Shown piece by piece: positions 1 through 10,800 of a stretch of 64,000 bases of DNA. The notes beneath the pieces were generated by a model that was not told where the DNA came from, made no database searches, and saw nothing but the letters and a program-made list of their open reading frames with translations. This DNA is from Notospermus geniculatus (taxonomy: Eukaryota > Nemertea > Pilidiophora > Heteronemertea > Lineidae). The stretch's first letter is position 1; each line of letters begins with the position of its first letter. The position numbers and the translations under genes are program-made. The DNA lies in assembly GCA_002633025.1 (NCBI GenBank), contig NMRB01000169.1, positions 1 to 64,000 on the forward strand, read 5' to 3'.

Positions 1-889
1 GACTTTGAGAATGTTTGGCTATCAACGATTCATAAAATCGAAAAATTTACTTCAGTTAAAGCCCATGTCACACTCTCCCGAAGTTGACACCCGATGGCCA
101 TACGAATTATGGAAACTTTTGGAAATCTTACTGATAAGTGCTAGCCTGAAGAAGACCCCGGTTGGGATCGAAAATTTGCAAGATTCTGGAAGTTGACTTC
201 GGGGCCATCTTCACGCGAAATTCAAAATTCCATATTCGTGTGGCCATCGGGTGTCTAATTTCGGGACAGTGTGACACGGGCTTAGTTTGTCAACTGAGGG
301 TTAATGAAACCGGACGGCTATCTTAGCCATCGTTTAAAAAATCGGCCCATAGTCTCATTCCTCTTCATACACTCGCACACAAAGCCTGCTGAAATTACCG
401 GGCATGAGGCAATCAGAAAACTATTCCCTACTCAGAATGCAGCATTTTGGGTGTGAATACTAAATAATTGAGACTCATAAAAATAATCAAGAGTAATAAG
501 ATTTTTTCAGCTCACCCGTGAGCTTTTGTCGTGGTGCAGCGTCCGTCGTCGTCGTCGTCCGTCGTCGTCCGTTAGCAGGGCACGTTTCGTAACCGCTGGA
601 GCTATTGATCTGAAACTTGGTACATACATGTATATACCCCTAGACGCAAAGGACCCGGAACGCCGCACAGCGGCCAGATAGCGAAGCTGCTGACGTCGCA
701 GGCGGTCGGACTCTGAATTTCTCCTCATGTAAGAAATTCGGCTTCTGGCAAACAGCGTGCCAAAAACACACAATACGGCATTGTTAAGCGCTCAAACTTC
801 GCATGAAAGTTAAGGAGGACTGGAAATGATGTATCGATGGCGCAATTAGTCACTTTCGCTCAGCAGTTTGTTTGTAAATTTAGATTTAA
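1..889. repeat. Left arm of a large inverted repeat (partner 3959-4847)
   Basis: Bases 1-889 are the reverse complement of 3959-4847 with no indel that I could find: paired positions always sum to 4848, and even the GTC-rich stretch (541-575 against 4273-4307) matches. The arm carries a truncated copy of a TIR element (1-348, complete on the other side at 4500-4937), a 16-base self-complementary AGCTCACCCGTGAGCT at 509-524, and a GTC/GTCC-rich stretch. It runs off the window edge, so its true outer end is unknown. Near identity suggests a recent origin, gene conversion or an assembly effect. Confidence 0.9.
541..575. repeat. GTC/GTCC-rich simple repeat
   Basis: Imperfect (GTC)n with GTCC interruptions. 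The same low-complexity block recurs at 4273-4307 (reverse complement), 8440-8487 and 10427-10455, always just inside an AGCTCAC-GTGAGCT terminus. It is therefore part of one repeat family and not an independent microsatellite. Confidence 0.8.
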
Positions 890-984
890 AGGAGCACGGT
901 ATTGGATCTCAAATGCGTTATTTGACTGCCGACGTAGAGGGAGCCACCTAGCGGCAGTAAGACGAACTACAAAAATGTCCACTA

Positions 985-1245
985 CGTCCACTCCGTTCAC
1001 AGACAGTTTGAGCCCGTTCGGCAAAATTTTCAAGAACGTACTGAGTACTAGCTCAGTGTGATGGGGGTATTAACCCTTGGCCAAATAATGCTTCGATGTT
1101 CTGGAGCACCCTTCCCGTCCATGAAGTTCGTAAAAAGACTGTAAAACGTTGCCGCTACGTCCACTCCGTTCGCACACAGTTTGAGCCTGTTCGGCAAAAT
1201 TTTCAAGAACGTACAGAGAACTAGCTCAGCGTGATGGGGGTATTA
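985..1245. mobile_element. Two fragments of the ATACCCCCATCAC MITE
   Basis: Two successive partial copies end at GTGATGGGGGTATTA (about 1058-1072 and 1230-1245). They match internal sequence of the complete copies at 37466-37713 and 40275-40525, so the element was inserted or duplicated inside the large palindrome loop. Confidence 0.75.
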
Positions 1246-2109
1246 GGGTCTAAACGTCACCCAGCCATGTCCTGGGGGACGTTTAGGGTCACCCAGTTTT
1301 ATCCTGGGTGACATCTAGGGTCACCCAGGACGACATTCACCCATTCGGCTCCACTCACACAAACCCCCTGCTGAAATACGAACTACCAGTGAATCAGGTG
1401 TGGCTGTTACATACACCGCCCGCAGTCTCATGATCGTACTCTATTAAGGTCTACCTTTAGTTATTGTTTGCAGGGCATAATACAAAAGATTAAAGTGGAC
1501 CTTACAGGTAAGGGGACTTCTAGAATACGGGCCACACAGAAAAAAAATCGATCTCATCTCGAGATAAAATGAGTCTGCAGCCTACTATTTTGTGCCTAAA
1601 ATGAGTTTTCTTTGCTACTCGAACCGAGAATGAGTACCAGTTTTCTGAGGCTGGAGCCCTCTTGCATCGACTGGAGATAACTGCAACTGAAGTCTCATTC
1701 TGAAGTAGAGACAAAGTCTACTCATTTTGAGTTTCCTCAGTTCTCCAGTCGACATTACGTAAACAGGGCCTTAGAAAATATGTTGCAGAAATACACCTTC
1801 TCACTTTGACTAATTTTACATAATCTTACATCACCTGGTTAATCTGAGCCACTGACCTAATTGCACCATGCACCCCTTTGGTTATAAGTGAGTCATTCCA
1901 AGACACATTATGCAGTCATGTGTATCAAGGCAAGGGGGAATGCATAATGGTTACGGCCCAAACAGGCTACAAATTCAGCATTGTAAAATCGTTAATTTTC
2001 ATCGGATTTGAAAATTTAAAGCAGTTTTTTTATATAACAAAGAATTCTCTGTTCAGCTGCATAACTTGCCGGCAAGGCAAAAGCCTATGTTCCATTTTGT
2101 TATAAATCA

Positions 2110-2573
2110 GGCAGAGAAGGAAAGATTAGCATGTTCTTATATGTTTTTATTCGCTGTCTGATGAGAAATTCAACAAATTATTTGAAATAGTGTATGTATG
2201 GGTCGAAATTAAAAAAAAGACGTAAATGCGTCATTTCCAGGATGGTAAACTACATAAGAATATGTTTTTCTGTCTGCTAATCTGATTCAGAGGGCCCATG
2301 TTTCTATCTGTTGGCAATACATTTATAGGGTCTCAAGCCAACCGTTTAAAAGTTAGCTGTACATCACTTTCCAAGTCCCTGTACAATGCTCTGATTTTGG
2401 TCCAATGATAAAGCCAGTACCCAAAATTCAAACGGCTGTATCTTCCAAACGCACCATTTGCAGAACTTAAGAATTGGGTTTTTGTGGCCAGTGTGGTGAA
2501 ATCTAACACACAAACCCCCAAATGTTTTTGTACTCGAGATGCTGATTAAACCTCTCTGGGCTCCCTGACTAAC
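2110..2573 (-). mobile_element. Copy of the TAGTCAGGGAGCC element without the inner insertion
   Basis: This matches the right part and loop of the larger element at 25935-27892. It ends in CTCCCTGACTA and contains the shared core AGCTAACTTTTAAACGG in reverse complement. Its loop (about 2160-2225) is continuous where the 26-27 kb copy carries a 1.2-kb insertion, so it serves as an approximate empty site. Confidence 0.65.
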
Positions 2574-2574
2574 A

Positions 2575-2605
2575 GGGTCCTGGGTTCGAAACCCACTGGA
2601 TGTGA
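2575..2605 (+). repeat. Truncated tRNA-like (SINE) segment with B box
   Basis: GGTTCGAAACCC fits a pol III B box. The flank GTCCTGGGTTCGAAACCCAC matches the fuller tRNA-like segment at 39120-39195. The 5' half, with the A box, is replaced by the end of the neighbouring element, so this is not a functional tRNA. Confidence 0.55.
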
Positions 2606-2939
2606 AACGTCTTTTTTTATATGGAGACATCACTTGTTTATTTGATACGAGACAACAGACAACCCGGTGGAAACAGCTGAGAATCATTTTAACCAGTTGG
2701 AGACAATGTCATCTCAAGTGGAGACCCAGTTATGTCTATTCGAGTTGCGAAAGAAACTCATTTTAGGGACAAGAGTTGGAGATTCATTTTATCTCGAGAT
2801 GAGATCGTTTTTTTCTTTCTGTGCATTAACTTGGAAAATTATGAATTTCATGGTTTTATCTTTAAGGTTTGTACTTACAAATCACTGATGTCTCTCCAAA
2901 ATTAACTGAATTTTACTACATGTATAAGTGATTCTTTGT

Positions 2940-3320
2940 ACAGGTAAATGAAATGGTCCATGGGCCATGTGCTCACCCCTTTGGACATACAGAGAGAGGT
3001 ACATGTCAGTTATAAGCAATCTGGGTCAAGTCATTCCCAAGTTGCAGGACTTCAATGATTTTTGGGTTATGCCACCTGGCGGCCATATTGGATGTCCGAT
3101 CGGGCCAAAACTTGTGACCTTGAAAAGTAGGTCAAATCAAAAACCCGTTATATATGTTATGTATCGTAATTAGATACACCTATGATAAAAATTTGGAGAT
3201 GATCCAGTCATTAGTTCTGGAGTTATTGCACTTTTTGTGTTTTTAGTTTTGGCCACCTGGAGGCCAAGCCAAGAATCGAATCGGACCGAAACTTGGTGTC
3301 ATAAGGCATCTGACCCAGAG
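2940..3320. repeat. Internal segment shared with 9715-10360
   Basis: Starting at CATGGTCCATGG, this stretch matches 9715-10360 in the same orientation, including GGCCACCTGGAGGCCAAGC near the end. It shows that the 509-4339 and 8406-10484 elements share interior sequence as well as termini. Confidence 0.75.
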
Positions 3321-3727
3321 TGAGGGAACTGGGCAAGGGGCTGTGTTGGTGTGTTGGCTGTGTTTTGGGGGTCGCAGGGCTGTTTCCCTGGCTTCAGCGG
3401 ACATGTTGGTGTCCCTGAAGCCAGGGAAACAGTTATTAGTCTAGGTCATTATTGCTTTTATGGGTAAAACCAGGTACTGCTATTGTTACGGCAGTTTTTG
3501 ATACATTTGACATCAGGATTAGGGTTAGGGCCAGGCCCAGAGTGGAAATACTGACTGCCGTACCCCTAAGAACAGCCGTAATTCTTGGCTATCCTCCTGT
3601 GCCTTAATTGAATGATTTATTTCGCATTAGCAATTGCAACATCTCGAAAAATAACTTAATGAGGAGAAAAAAGAACAAAATACAAAAGATAATAAAAGAA
3701 TAAGAAAAGACAAAAAAGAAAAAAGCA

Positions 3728-3803
3728 GCGGACGGGATTCGAACCCGGGGCCCTGGTGGATTGCGAAGCAACGATCATTTCACCATGAACCAACCAGACG
3801 TGC
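3728..3803 (-). repeat. tRNA-like sequence, probably a pseudogene or SINE head
   Basis: On the minus strand there is a B-box-like GGTTCGAATCCC and an A-box-like TGGTTGGTTCATGG about 50 bases upstream. I could not draw a convincing 5-bp anticodon stem with a 7-base loop, so I do not call a functional tRNA. It lies in the loop of the 1-4847 palindrome. Confidence 0.4.
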
Positions 3804-3958
3804 AACGCCACCAAGACGTGCAACAGCAGTGACGTGCGCTACACTTCAACGGCAACGCGCGGTAGCGTTGCTATGATGCGACGCACACTGGCGTTGCTGT
3901 CATGTGGTTTGAGTAAATCTGTGACGTCATTGTGACGTCATCAAATCATAAGTTTGAA

Positions 3959-4847
3959 ATTAAATCTAAATTTACAAACAAACTGCTGAGCGAAGTGACT
4001 AATTGCGCCATCGATACATCATTTCCAGTCCTCCTTAACTTTCATGCGAAGTTTGAGCGCTTAACAATGCCGTATTGTGTGTTTTTGGCACGCTGTTTGC
4101 CAGAAGCCGAATTTCTTACATGAGGAGAAATTCAGAGTCCGACCGCCTGCGACGTCAGCAGCTTCGCTATCTGGCCGCTGTGCGGCGTTCCGGGTCCTTT
4201 GCGTCTAGGGGTATATACATGTATGTACCAAGTTTCAGATCAATAGCTCCAGCGGTTACGAAACGTGCCCTGCTAACGGACGACGACGGACGACGACGAC
4301 GACGGACGCTGCACCACGACAAAAGCTCACGGGTGAGCTGAAAAAATCTTATTACTCTTGATTATTTTTATGAGTCTCAATTATTTAGTATTCACACCCA
4401 AAATGCTGCATTCTGAGTAGGGAATAGTTTTCTGATTGCCTCATGCCCGGTAATTTCAGCAGGCTTTGTGTGCGAGTGTATGAAGAGGAATGAGACTATG
4501 GGCCGATTTTTTAAACGATGGCTAAGATAGCCGTCCGGTTTCATTAACCCTCAGTTGACAAACTAAGCCCGTGTCACACTGTCCCGAAATTAGACACCCG
4601 ATGGCCACACGAATATGGAATTTTGAATTTCGCGTGAAGATGGCCCCGAAGTCAACTTCCAGAATCTTGCAAATTTTCGATCCCAACCGGGGTCTTCTTC
4701 AGGCTAGCACTTATCAGTAAGATTTCCAAAAGTTTCCATAATTCGTATGGCCATCGGGTGTCAACTTCGGGAGAGTGTGACATGGGCTTTAACTGAAGTA
4801 AATTTTTCGATTTTATGAATCGTTGATAGCCAAACATTCTCAAAGTC
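3959..4847. repeat. Right arm of the large inverted repeat (partner 1-889)
   Basis: This is the exact mirror of 1-889. The same AGCTCACGGGTGAGCT palindrome sits at 4324-4339. The match stops on the inner side at a TTAAATCTA word and on the outer side only because the window begins. Both arms encode the same spurious 88-codon frame, which is not a gene. Confidence 0.9.
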
Positions 4848-4937
4848 AAAAAGTTTACTTTGGTTAATTCACGGTTTGTCAGAAAAGCCGATGGTTAAAC
4901 CGCGGTTTACCTTAACTATCGTTTAAAAAATCGGCCC
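4500..4937. mobile_element. TIR element, GGGCCGATTTTTTAAACGAT termini
   Basis: The first and last about 20 bases are perfect inverted repeats (GGGCCGATTTTTTAAACGAT). The element spans the outer end of the right palindrome arm, and its truncated mirror copy is at 1-348. A related element with GGGCCGAT termini lies in a receptor intron at 41382-41620. No coding capacity is seen. Confidence 0.75.
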
Positions 4938-4942
4938 TTTAG

Positions 4943-5298
4943 AGGTTCTTCACGTGACGTCACAGCTCAAAATGTCCGCCATTTTGGCCGTGAAATGACG
5001 CAACGTCACAGCATCAAAACAGCGTTTTTGACTTGGTTTGGACGTTGTCGGCAGTCATCGGACCTCTTCTACACTGTTGTACAGCAAGCCGTATGGACGA
5101 TTCGCTTTGTTTTCAACTCAGTTTTCACACCAGACCAACAACGTATGCTCACAGAAAGTGTGAGAGGTAAAGTGATTAGTGTATGCTCCCAGTGGTCTGT
5201 ACGGGTCGCTGAATGTTCGAACCGAGAACAAGATGGCGACCTCCATGGCTTCATTTTGACGGCCAAAATGGCGGCCGTGTGACGTCAGTGAAGAACCT
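4943..5298. mobile_element. Foldback MITE with AGGTTCTTCAC termini
   Basis: The ends AGGTTCTTCACGTGACGTCAC and GTGACGTCAGTGAAGAACCTT are inverted repeats. A second internal match pairs CCGCCATTTTGGCCGT with its complement near 5264-5280. It abuts the preceding TIR element directly. The frames within it are shadows of the palindrome. Confidence 0.7.
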
Positions 5299-5496
5299 TT
5301 ATAAACCCATGCCGTGGAAAGATGCAAAACACAAACCTTGTCGAACTTCCACAGATCATCAGTTTTGGTATACAACTGCAGCGACTTCAATTTCCCTATG
5401 CCAGCTTGGCAGGATTTGTCGTCAAGAGTAAACGTGTCTGTCCTAAAATAAAGATAGAATTTACATGTAGAAACTCATTCACCGTCAATAGAGAGG

Positions 5497-6426
5497 TTAA
5501 AGCTGAACTCCATGAACAAAAACCACAGCGCCGCAGTATGGTGGTCTACAGAAGTGCAAACGCCCTTCGAAACACCTCCAGAACATGATAGCGTATTTGG
5601 TGGCGCCACTGTATTCAATCTCAGGCTTTCTATCGAGACACATCAAGAGATAGTGTCCAAGTGACACAGCCTGGGTAGACTGGATATCCGTAGGAACTTG
5701 AGCATGAGGTTGGTCAGGGTTCTTTAGTGCTTGCGCGCAGTTAAAATATGTGGTACAATGGCAATAACTTCGGCATCAACAAATAATACACCACTCGTCT
5801 GAGTTTCAGAAACTCAATTTGGTATCATTGCAAACATGTTGCACATAAATCTTATTTTATTTGTTTTGCCATAGTTTTGTTATTTGAATATATTTTCAAA
5901 GAAACGCAATGTACTTGATATGAGCAATAATGCATACATGACTCGCGCGATGTGTGTGTATTTGGAGAAAGAATATTTAATTGATTGCGGTAATTATGAC
6001 CAAAGGGATAAAATAAGAATTATCCTCAACCTATACATAATGACATCTGAAGACGTTGATATACGTCAAATGAGTGTTGTATTGTTTTTGAATGCATAAA
6101 TGTTTTCAACTGGTGCTTTCGTAACACCATAAATGTCAACAAGACGTGAATACTATAGAATAGTGACCGACTTTACTCTCTGGTTCGGTAAGAACCTAAT
6201 GCCTTCGACTTGCAGAAGTCACTGGATGCCATGTCTTGATGTTGCTCTATTGACGGACTCAGGGAATACAGTGGCGCCACCAAATAGCCTGATAGTCTAT
6301 CATGTTTCGGAGGTGTTTTGAAAGTGCCTTATGGTCATTTGCATTTCTCTTGACCACCACCGTGGCGTGGTGGTCTTTTTTTTAGTGCTCGGATCTCCAG
6401 TTTTTGTTCATGCAGTTCAGCTTTAA
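5497..6426. mobile_element. Foldback element E, copy 1
   Basis: TIRs of about 120 bp (TTAAAGCTGAACTCCATGAA and complement) match those of 55761-56408, including the GGTGGCGCCAC motif. The about 620-bp interior is AT-rich and unrelated to the interior of the other copy. A 71-codon frame at 5884-6099 in the loop has no recognisable domain. Confidence 0.75.
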
Positions 6427-7191
6427 GATCTGGTCCGACTCCGACTCCGAGGTGCTAAAATTCGGATTTTTCAAGTCGGAGATAAATTTACCACCCAGGC
6501 GGATTCTGTTCGTTCTCCTGAATGAGTAAACACCATTGCTTTGGAAAAACCCCTTTGTATGTGATGACGCAGTTCCCAAAAAAGAGTCCTCTGGAGTCGG
6601 GAGTCGGGACTCGGAACGTTATCTTAACCTCCCTATTAACTCGACGTCTCCGGGGTATCGATATTAGATTATACATTTTAATGATTTTATCATTCAAATG
6701 CAGGGCCTATGGCTTGATGGCCTATACAGACAGACCCATAAATCATTTTTTTCCAAGCATACAATGTACTCTGCAGAAAACTTTAATTTAAAATATTGAC
6801 CGCGGGCAGTTCTAGCGTCCAATGGAAATACCTAGTAAGTCACATTTTTGGAAAAAAATGAGTTAAGTCCAAATCAAAATGTCCGCGAAGGCCTCGGAAT
6901 GACAGACGTAAAAACCCAGTAAGTGCACCACTAAGTCATCAGAATTGTGACTTATTATGTAATTATCTTTGCAAACTCAGTATGAAACTTCAGTATGAAA
7001 CTAGAGGTAAAACATAGCAAGTCGCATTTAATCCTGTTATATAACATATTCTTAAAAAAACAACTTAAAATGTACTCCAGAACAATTAATTAGAAGTGTT
7101 TTCCACAACAAAACTCTTCCAAGTTGTCATTCCAACTCTGGAAACATAAACCCATTTTTCTCTAAAATACAAAATGTGACATACGCTATAG

Positions 7192-7760
7192 TTGGCTTTA
7201 TACTTCGGGCTCCCGAGCGTTGGCTTTTTAGTTCAGACGCCGAGCGTCCGGCCGACCCTGATACATGTATTCCGAGGATTTCATTTTTTTCTTAATTTGC
7301 CACGAGGTCGCCATGTTGTCCTCGACGGCAAAGTTACTACGTTGCGCTTTGACTTCATTCGGAACTTCCGAAGGCAACTGCTCGGCAATTTCCGTAGACA
7401 CTCGCATTTCCCCCTCGGACACAATTCCAAGGCAGCCATCTTGAACGCGCAAGGATTTCCATGCGTTTCTGGGGGTTTGGATGCGGTCGCCTCATCACAC
7501 CTGCGGCACCCTACGCATGAACTAACTACAAATAGTTGCGTTATTGGATCAATAATTGGCAGATTGGGTGAGATACCGGTACATTTATATATAATATGCC
7601 TCAACTTATCCAACAAATAAGGCTGGACATCTTAACCGGCCAAAATTTTGCCAAAATAGTCCCACGGTCCTGACGCCGGCGGTCACGTGGGGTTTGTTGA
7701 TAAACAATATGGCTGCCTTGGACTTGTGTCCGAGATGAAATGCGCCGCCGAGTGGACAGA
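7192..7760. repeat. Imperfect inverted repeat region, no gene recognised
   Basis: CTCGGACACAATTCCAAGGC (about 7413-7432) is mirrored by GGACTTGTGTCCGAG (about 7719-7733). Open frames exist on both strands (for instance 7192-7620), but neither shows a domain and the plus-strand one begins with TTG. I read this as non-coding element sequence. Confidence 0.4.
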
Positions 7761-7839
7761 TAAGCAGTTCGCCTCAGGTCGTTCCGAATGCTTTGACCTG
7801 TGACCTACTGCAGAAACCAATGACGTTCTATGTGCTTAC

Positions 7840-10800
7840 TTTGCGGAATTGAATCCTCCTAATTTATAGTTCCTGATGCTGCAACTTTCACCGACGACCT
7901 CGGCATATATGGGTCCGTCTGTGCCACAGTTACCGCAACCGTTCGTGTATGTAATAAGCTTCAGATTACCCGCTCCTGCAAAGAAATAGGCCCACGAGTA
8001 ATGACAACCAAATGAAACCAAGTTTTTAGCCCGCTTGGCCGCAAGGTTGTGGTTGGGATCATTGAGTGGTGGTCTGTCGTGCGTTAAGACGTACTTGTAC
8101 AGCCTTGGAAATTAGTAAATGGACAGTGAAAATGTTGTTTTTCTAAGAACTGGTTGATGATAATTGAATGCGGATAATTGAATGCATATGATAGGCAAAT
8201 TATCTGGCTATAAACGCATAGTGATGACCTTGAATCTGCTATCATAGAAGTTGCCGAAATTTGGCGATTTCCAAAGTGACCCAAAATCTACTATTTTGTT
8301 TTTTGAAAAACCCAAAACAGCAGACTTGTTCGCCACCCTCAAAAATGGTCCCTAGTTCAAGTTTGATCAAGATACGAAATCCCAAGACTGAGATAAACGC
8401 TTTTTAGCTCACTCGTGAGCTATAGCCATCACGTGGCGTCCGTCGTCCGTCGTCGTCCGTCGTCGTCGTCGTCCGTCGTCGTCCGTTAGCAGGGCACGTT
8501 TTGTAACCGCTGGGGCTATTGATCTGAAACTTGGTACACATATACCCCTAGGTCAAATGACCTATGACACCCAATTTCGGTCCGATCTGATTCCTGGCTT
8601 GGCCACCAGGGGGGATAAACCAAAAACCTTTAAAGTGCAGTTTCGCCTTAACCGTTGATCGGATCATCACCAAATTTTTATGGTGGGTACATCTTATGAG
8701 GATACACGACATATCACCCGGGTTTTTGATTTGACCTCATTTTCAAGGTCACAGAGGTCAAAGTTCGAAATTTCATTGTCGGGTGGCACGTTTCGTGGCT
8801 ATTTGTCCTGGATTGTTCAAATTGGGTGTGATGATGTATCTAGGTACCCTGTATGTCTGTGGCGGATTTCGGTCCGATCGGACTTCAAGTACGGCCACCA
8901 GGTGGCTATCTTGGAAATTGAGCATTGGACCATAGCTCAATAACTATTGGGGCTAGAATGTTCTGAACTTGAACAAGTATGTATCTTTGTAGCCTTCATG
9001 TGTACAGCAAATTTCNCCCCCCCCCCCAATAGTGGTACCGGTACCGGTATTTTGATGGCAATGCAGTTCAAATGCCTAGGCCTAGGCCAACACTTGAACA
9101 TGCAGGTCATATCTGTTCTTCTGGGACATTAACCCTAACCAAGTTTCGGTCCGATTCGATTCTTAGCTTGGCCTCCAGGTGGCCCAAAACAAGTCCTGCA
9201 AGACTTGCCCCAGATGTTCGCTCATCCTCTCTCTGTCATTACACTAGGCCCCCCTAACGAGTGAGCACATGGTCCATGGACCATTTCATTTATCAAATAT
9301 CGTCAGCTGAACTGGGCAATCAGTTTTGAGAAAGCCCCCAGGCATGTGACCTCTACTACTCAAGTTGTTGATCAATACTCATGACCTGGGCCTGGGTATT
9401 CCCTAGTTATTCTTGAAAGCTGTTATGAATCTTACGTAAGACTGCATAACTTTTGAATGGTGTTGAATAGGAAGTCCTTTGACTATTTCAATAAAGGTTT
9501 ATTGAATGCACAAAAACCACTCACTGCAGGAATGCATGAGGACTTTGGCCTATACACTTGACCAAGGTCCTGGAGACATGTCAGGTCACTAACTGTTCAC
9601 TGTTCAGTGACTATTGTATTCATTGAGGGCAATGAATGGGCAGGGGCCATCTAAAAAGCCATTGACGTTGGGCTTATAGAAAAGTGATATTTTCAGCACA
9701 AATTCGCTTTAAATTAGCAATGAAATGGTCCATGGACCATGTGCTCACCCGTTTGAACATAATAGTGTAATGACAGAGAGAGGTGCATGTCAATTTGAGC
9801 AATCTGGGTCAAGTCATTCCCAAGTTGCAGGACTTCAATGATTTTGGGGTTATGCCACCTGGCGGCCATATTGGATGGCCGATCGGGCCAAACCTTCACA
9901 TGCACATAAAGGTCATCTAGAGGGAGCCACATAGCACATTTGAGCGCTCTGGGTCAAGTCGTTCCTGAGTTATAGCACATTTGATGATTTTCAGGTTACG
10001 CCACCTGGCGGCCATATTGGATGTCCGATCGGGCCGAAACTCGGTATTTTTGAAGGTACCCCTCTTATACATGTTTATGCAAGATATGAAGACTCTCGGT
10101 GAAATAATTAAGAACTGTGGCAGGTTCGGTACTTTTGTCGAACTTTGACATCTGTGACCTTGAAAAGTAGGTCAAATCAAAAACCCGTTACACATGTTAT
10201 GTATCCTAATTAGATACACCTATGATAAAAATTTGGAGATGATCCAGTCATTAGTTCAGGAGTTATTGCACTTTTTGTATTTTTGGTTTTGGCCACCTGG
10301 AGGCCAAGCTAAGAATCGAATCGGACCGAAACTTGGTGTCATAGGTCATCTGACCTAGGGGTATATATGTACCAAGTTTCAGATCAATATACAGCTCCAG
10401 CGGTTACGAAACGTGCCCTGCTAACGGACGACGACGACGACGGACGACGGACGCAGACCGACGGCTAAAGCTCACGGGTGAGCTAAAAATACCAATTTTC
10501 TTGTAAAAACAATTGACAAATTTGTCATCTGTCAGTAAGAGGTACCCGCGGATGTAAAAATTTCTGAAAAGAACTTGAATGCAAAAATGTTGATTTTAGG
10601 TCACTTTGGAAATCGCCAAATTTGGACAATTTCTATGACAGCAGATTCAATGTCATCACTATCCGGTTATAGCCAGATAATTTGCCTATCATATGCAGAA
10701 ATCCGCATTCAATTATCATCAACCAGTTCTGAGAAAAACAACATTTTCACTGTCCATTTACTAATTTCCAAGGCTGTACGTCCGTCCGTAAACTTTTGGT

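Larger units (their letters stand above)
1536..2823. mobile_element. Foldback element with CACAGAAAA termini, interrupted copy
   Basis: The left terminus (1536-1740) and right terminus (about 2640-2823) are imperfect inverted repeats beginning CACAGAAAAAAAATCGATCTC and ending with its complement. The shorter copy at 38831-39414 shows the uninterrupted structure. Here the middle additionally holds a copy of the TAGTCAGGGAGCC element (about 2110-2573), which abuts a truncated tRNA-like segment at 2575-2605. Confidence 0.75.

Noticed and set aside
507-773. 88-codon frame repeated identically at 4075-4341
   Set aside because: The repetition comes from the inverted-repeat arms and the frame runs through a GTC simple repeat. 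It is not a gene pair.
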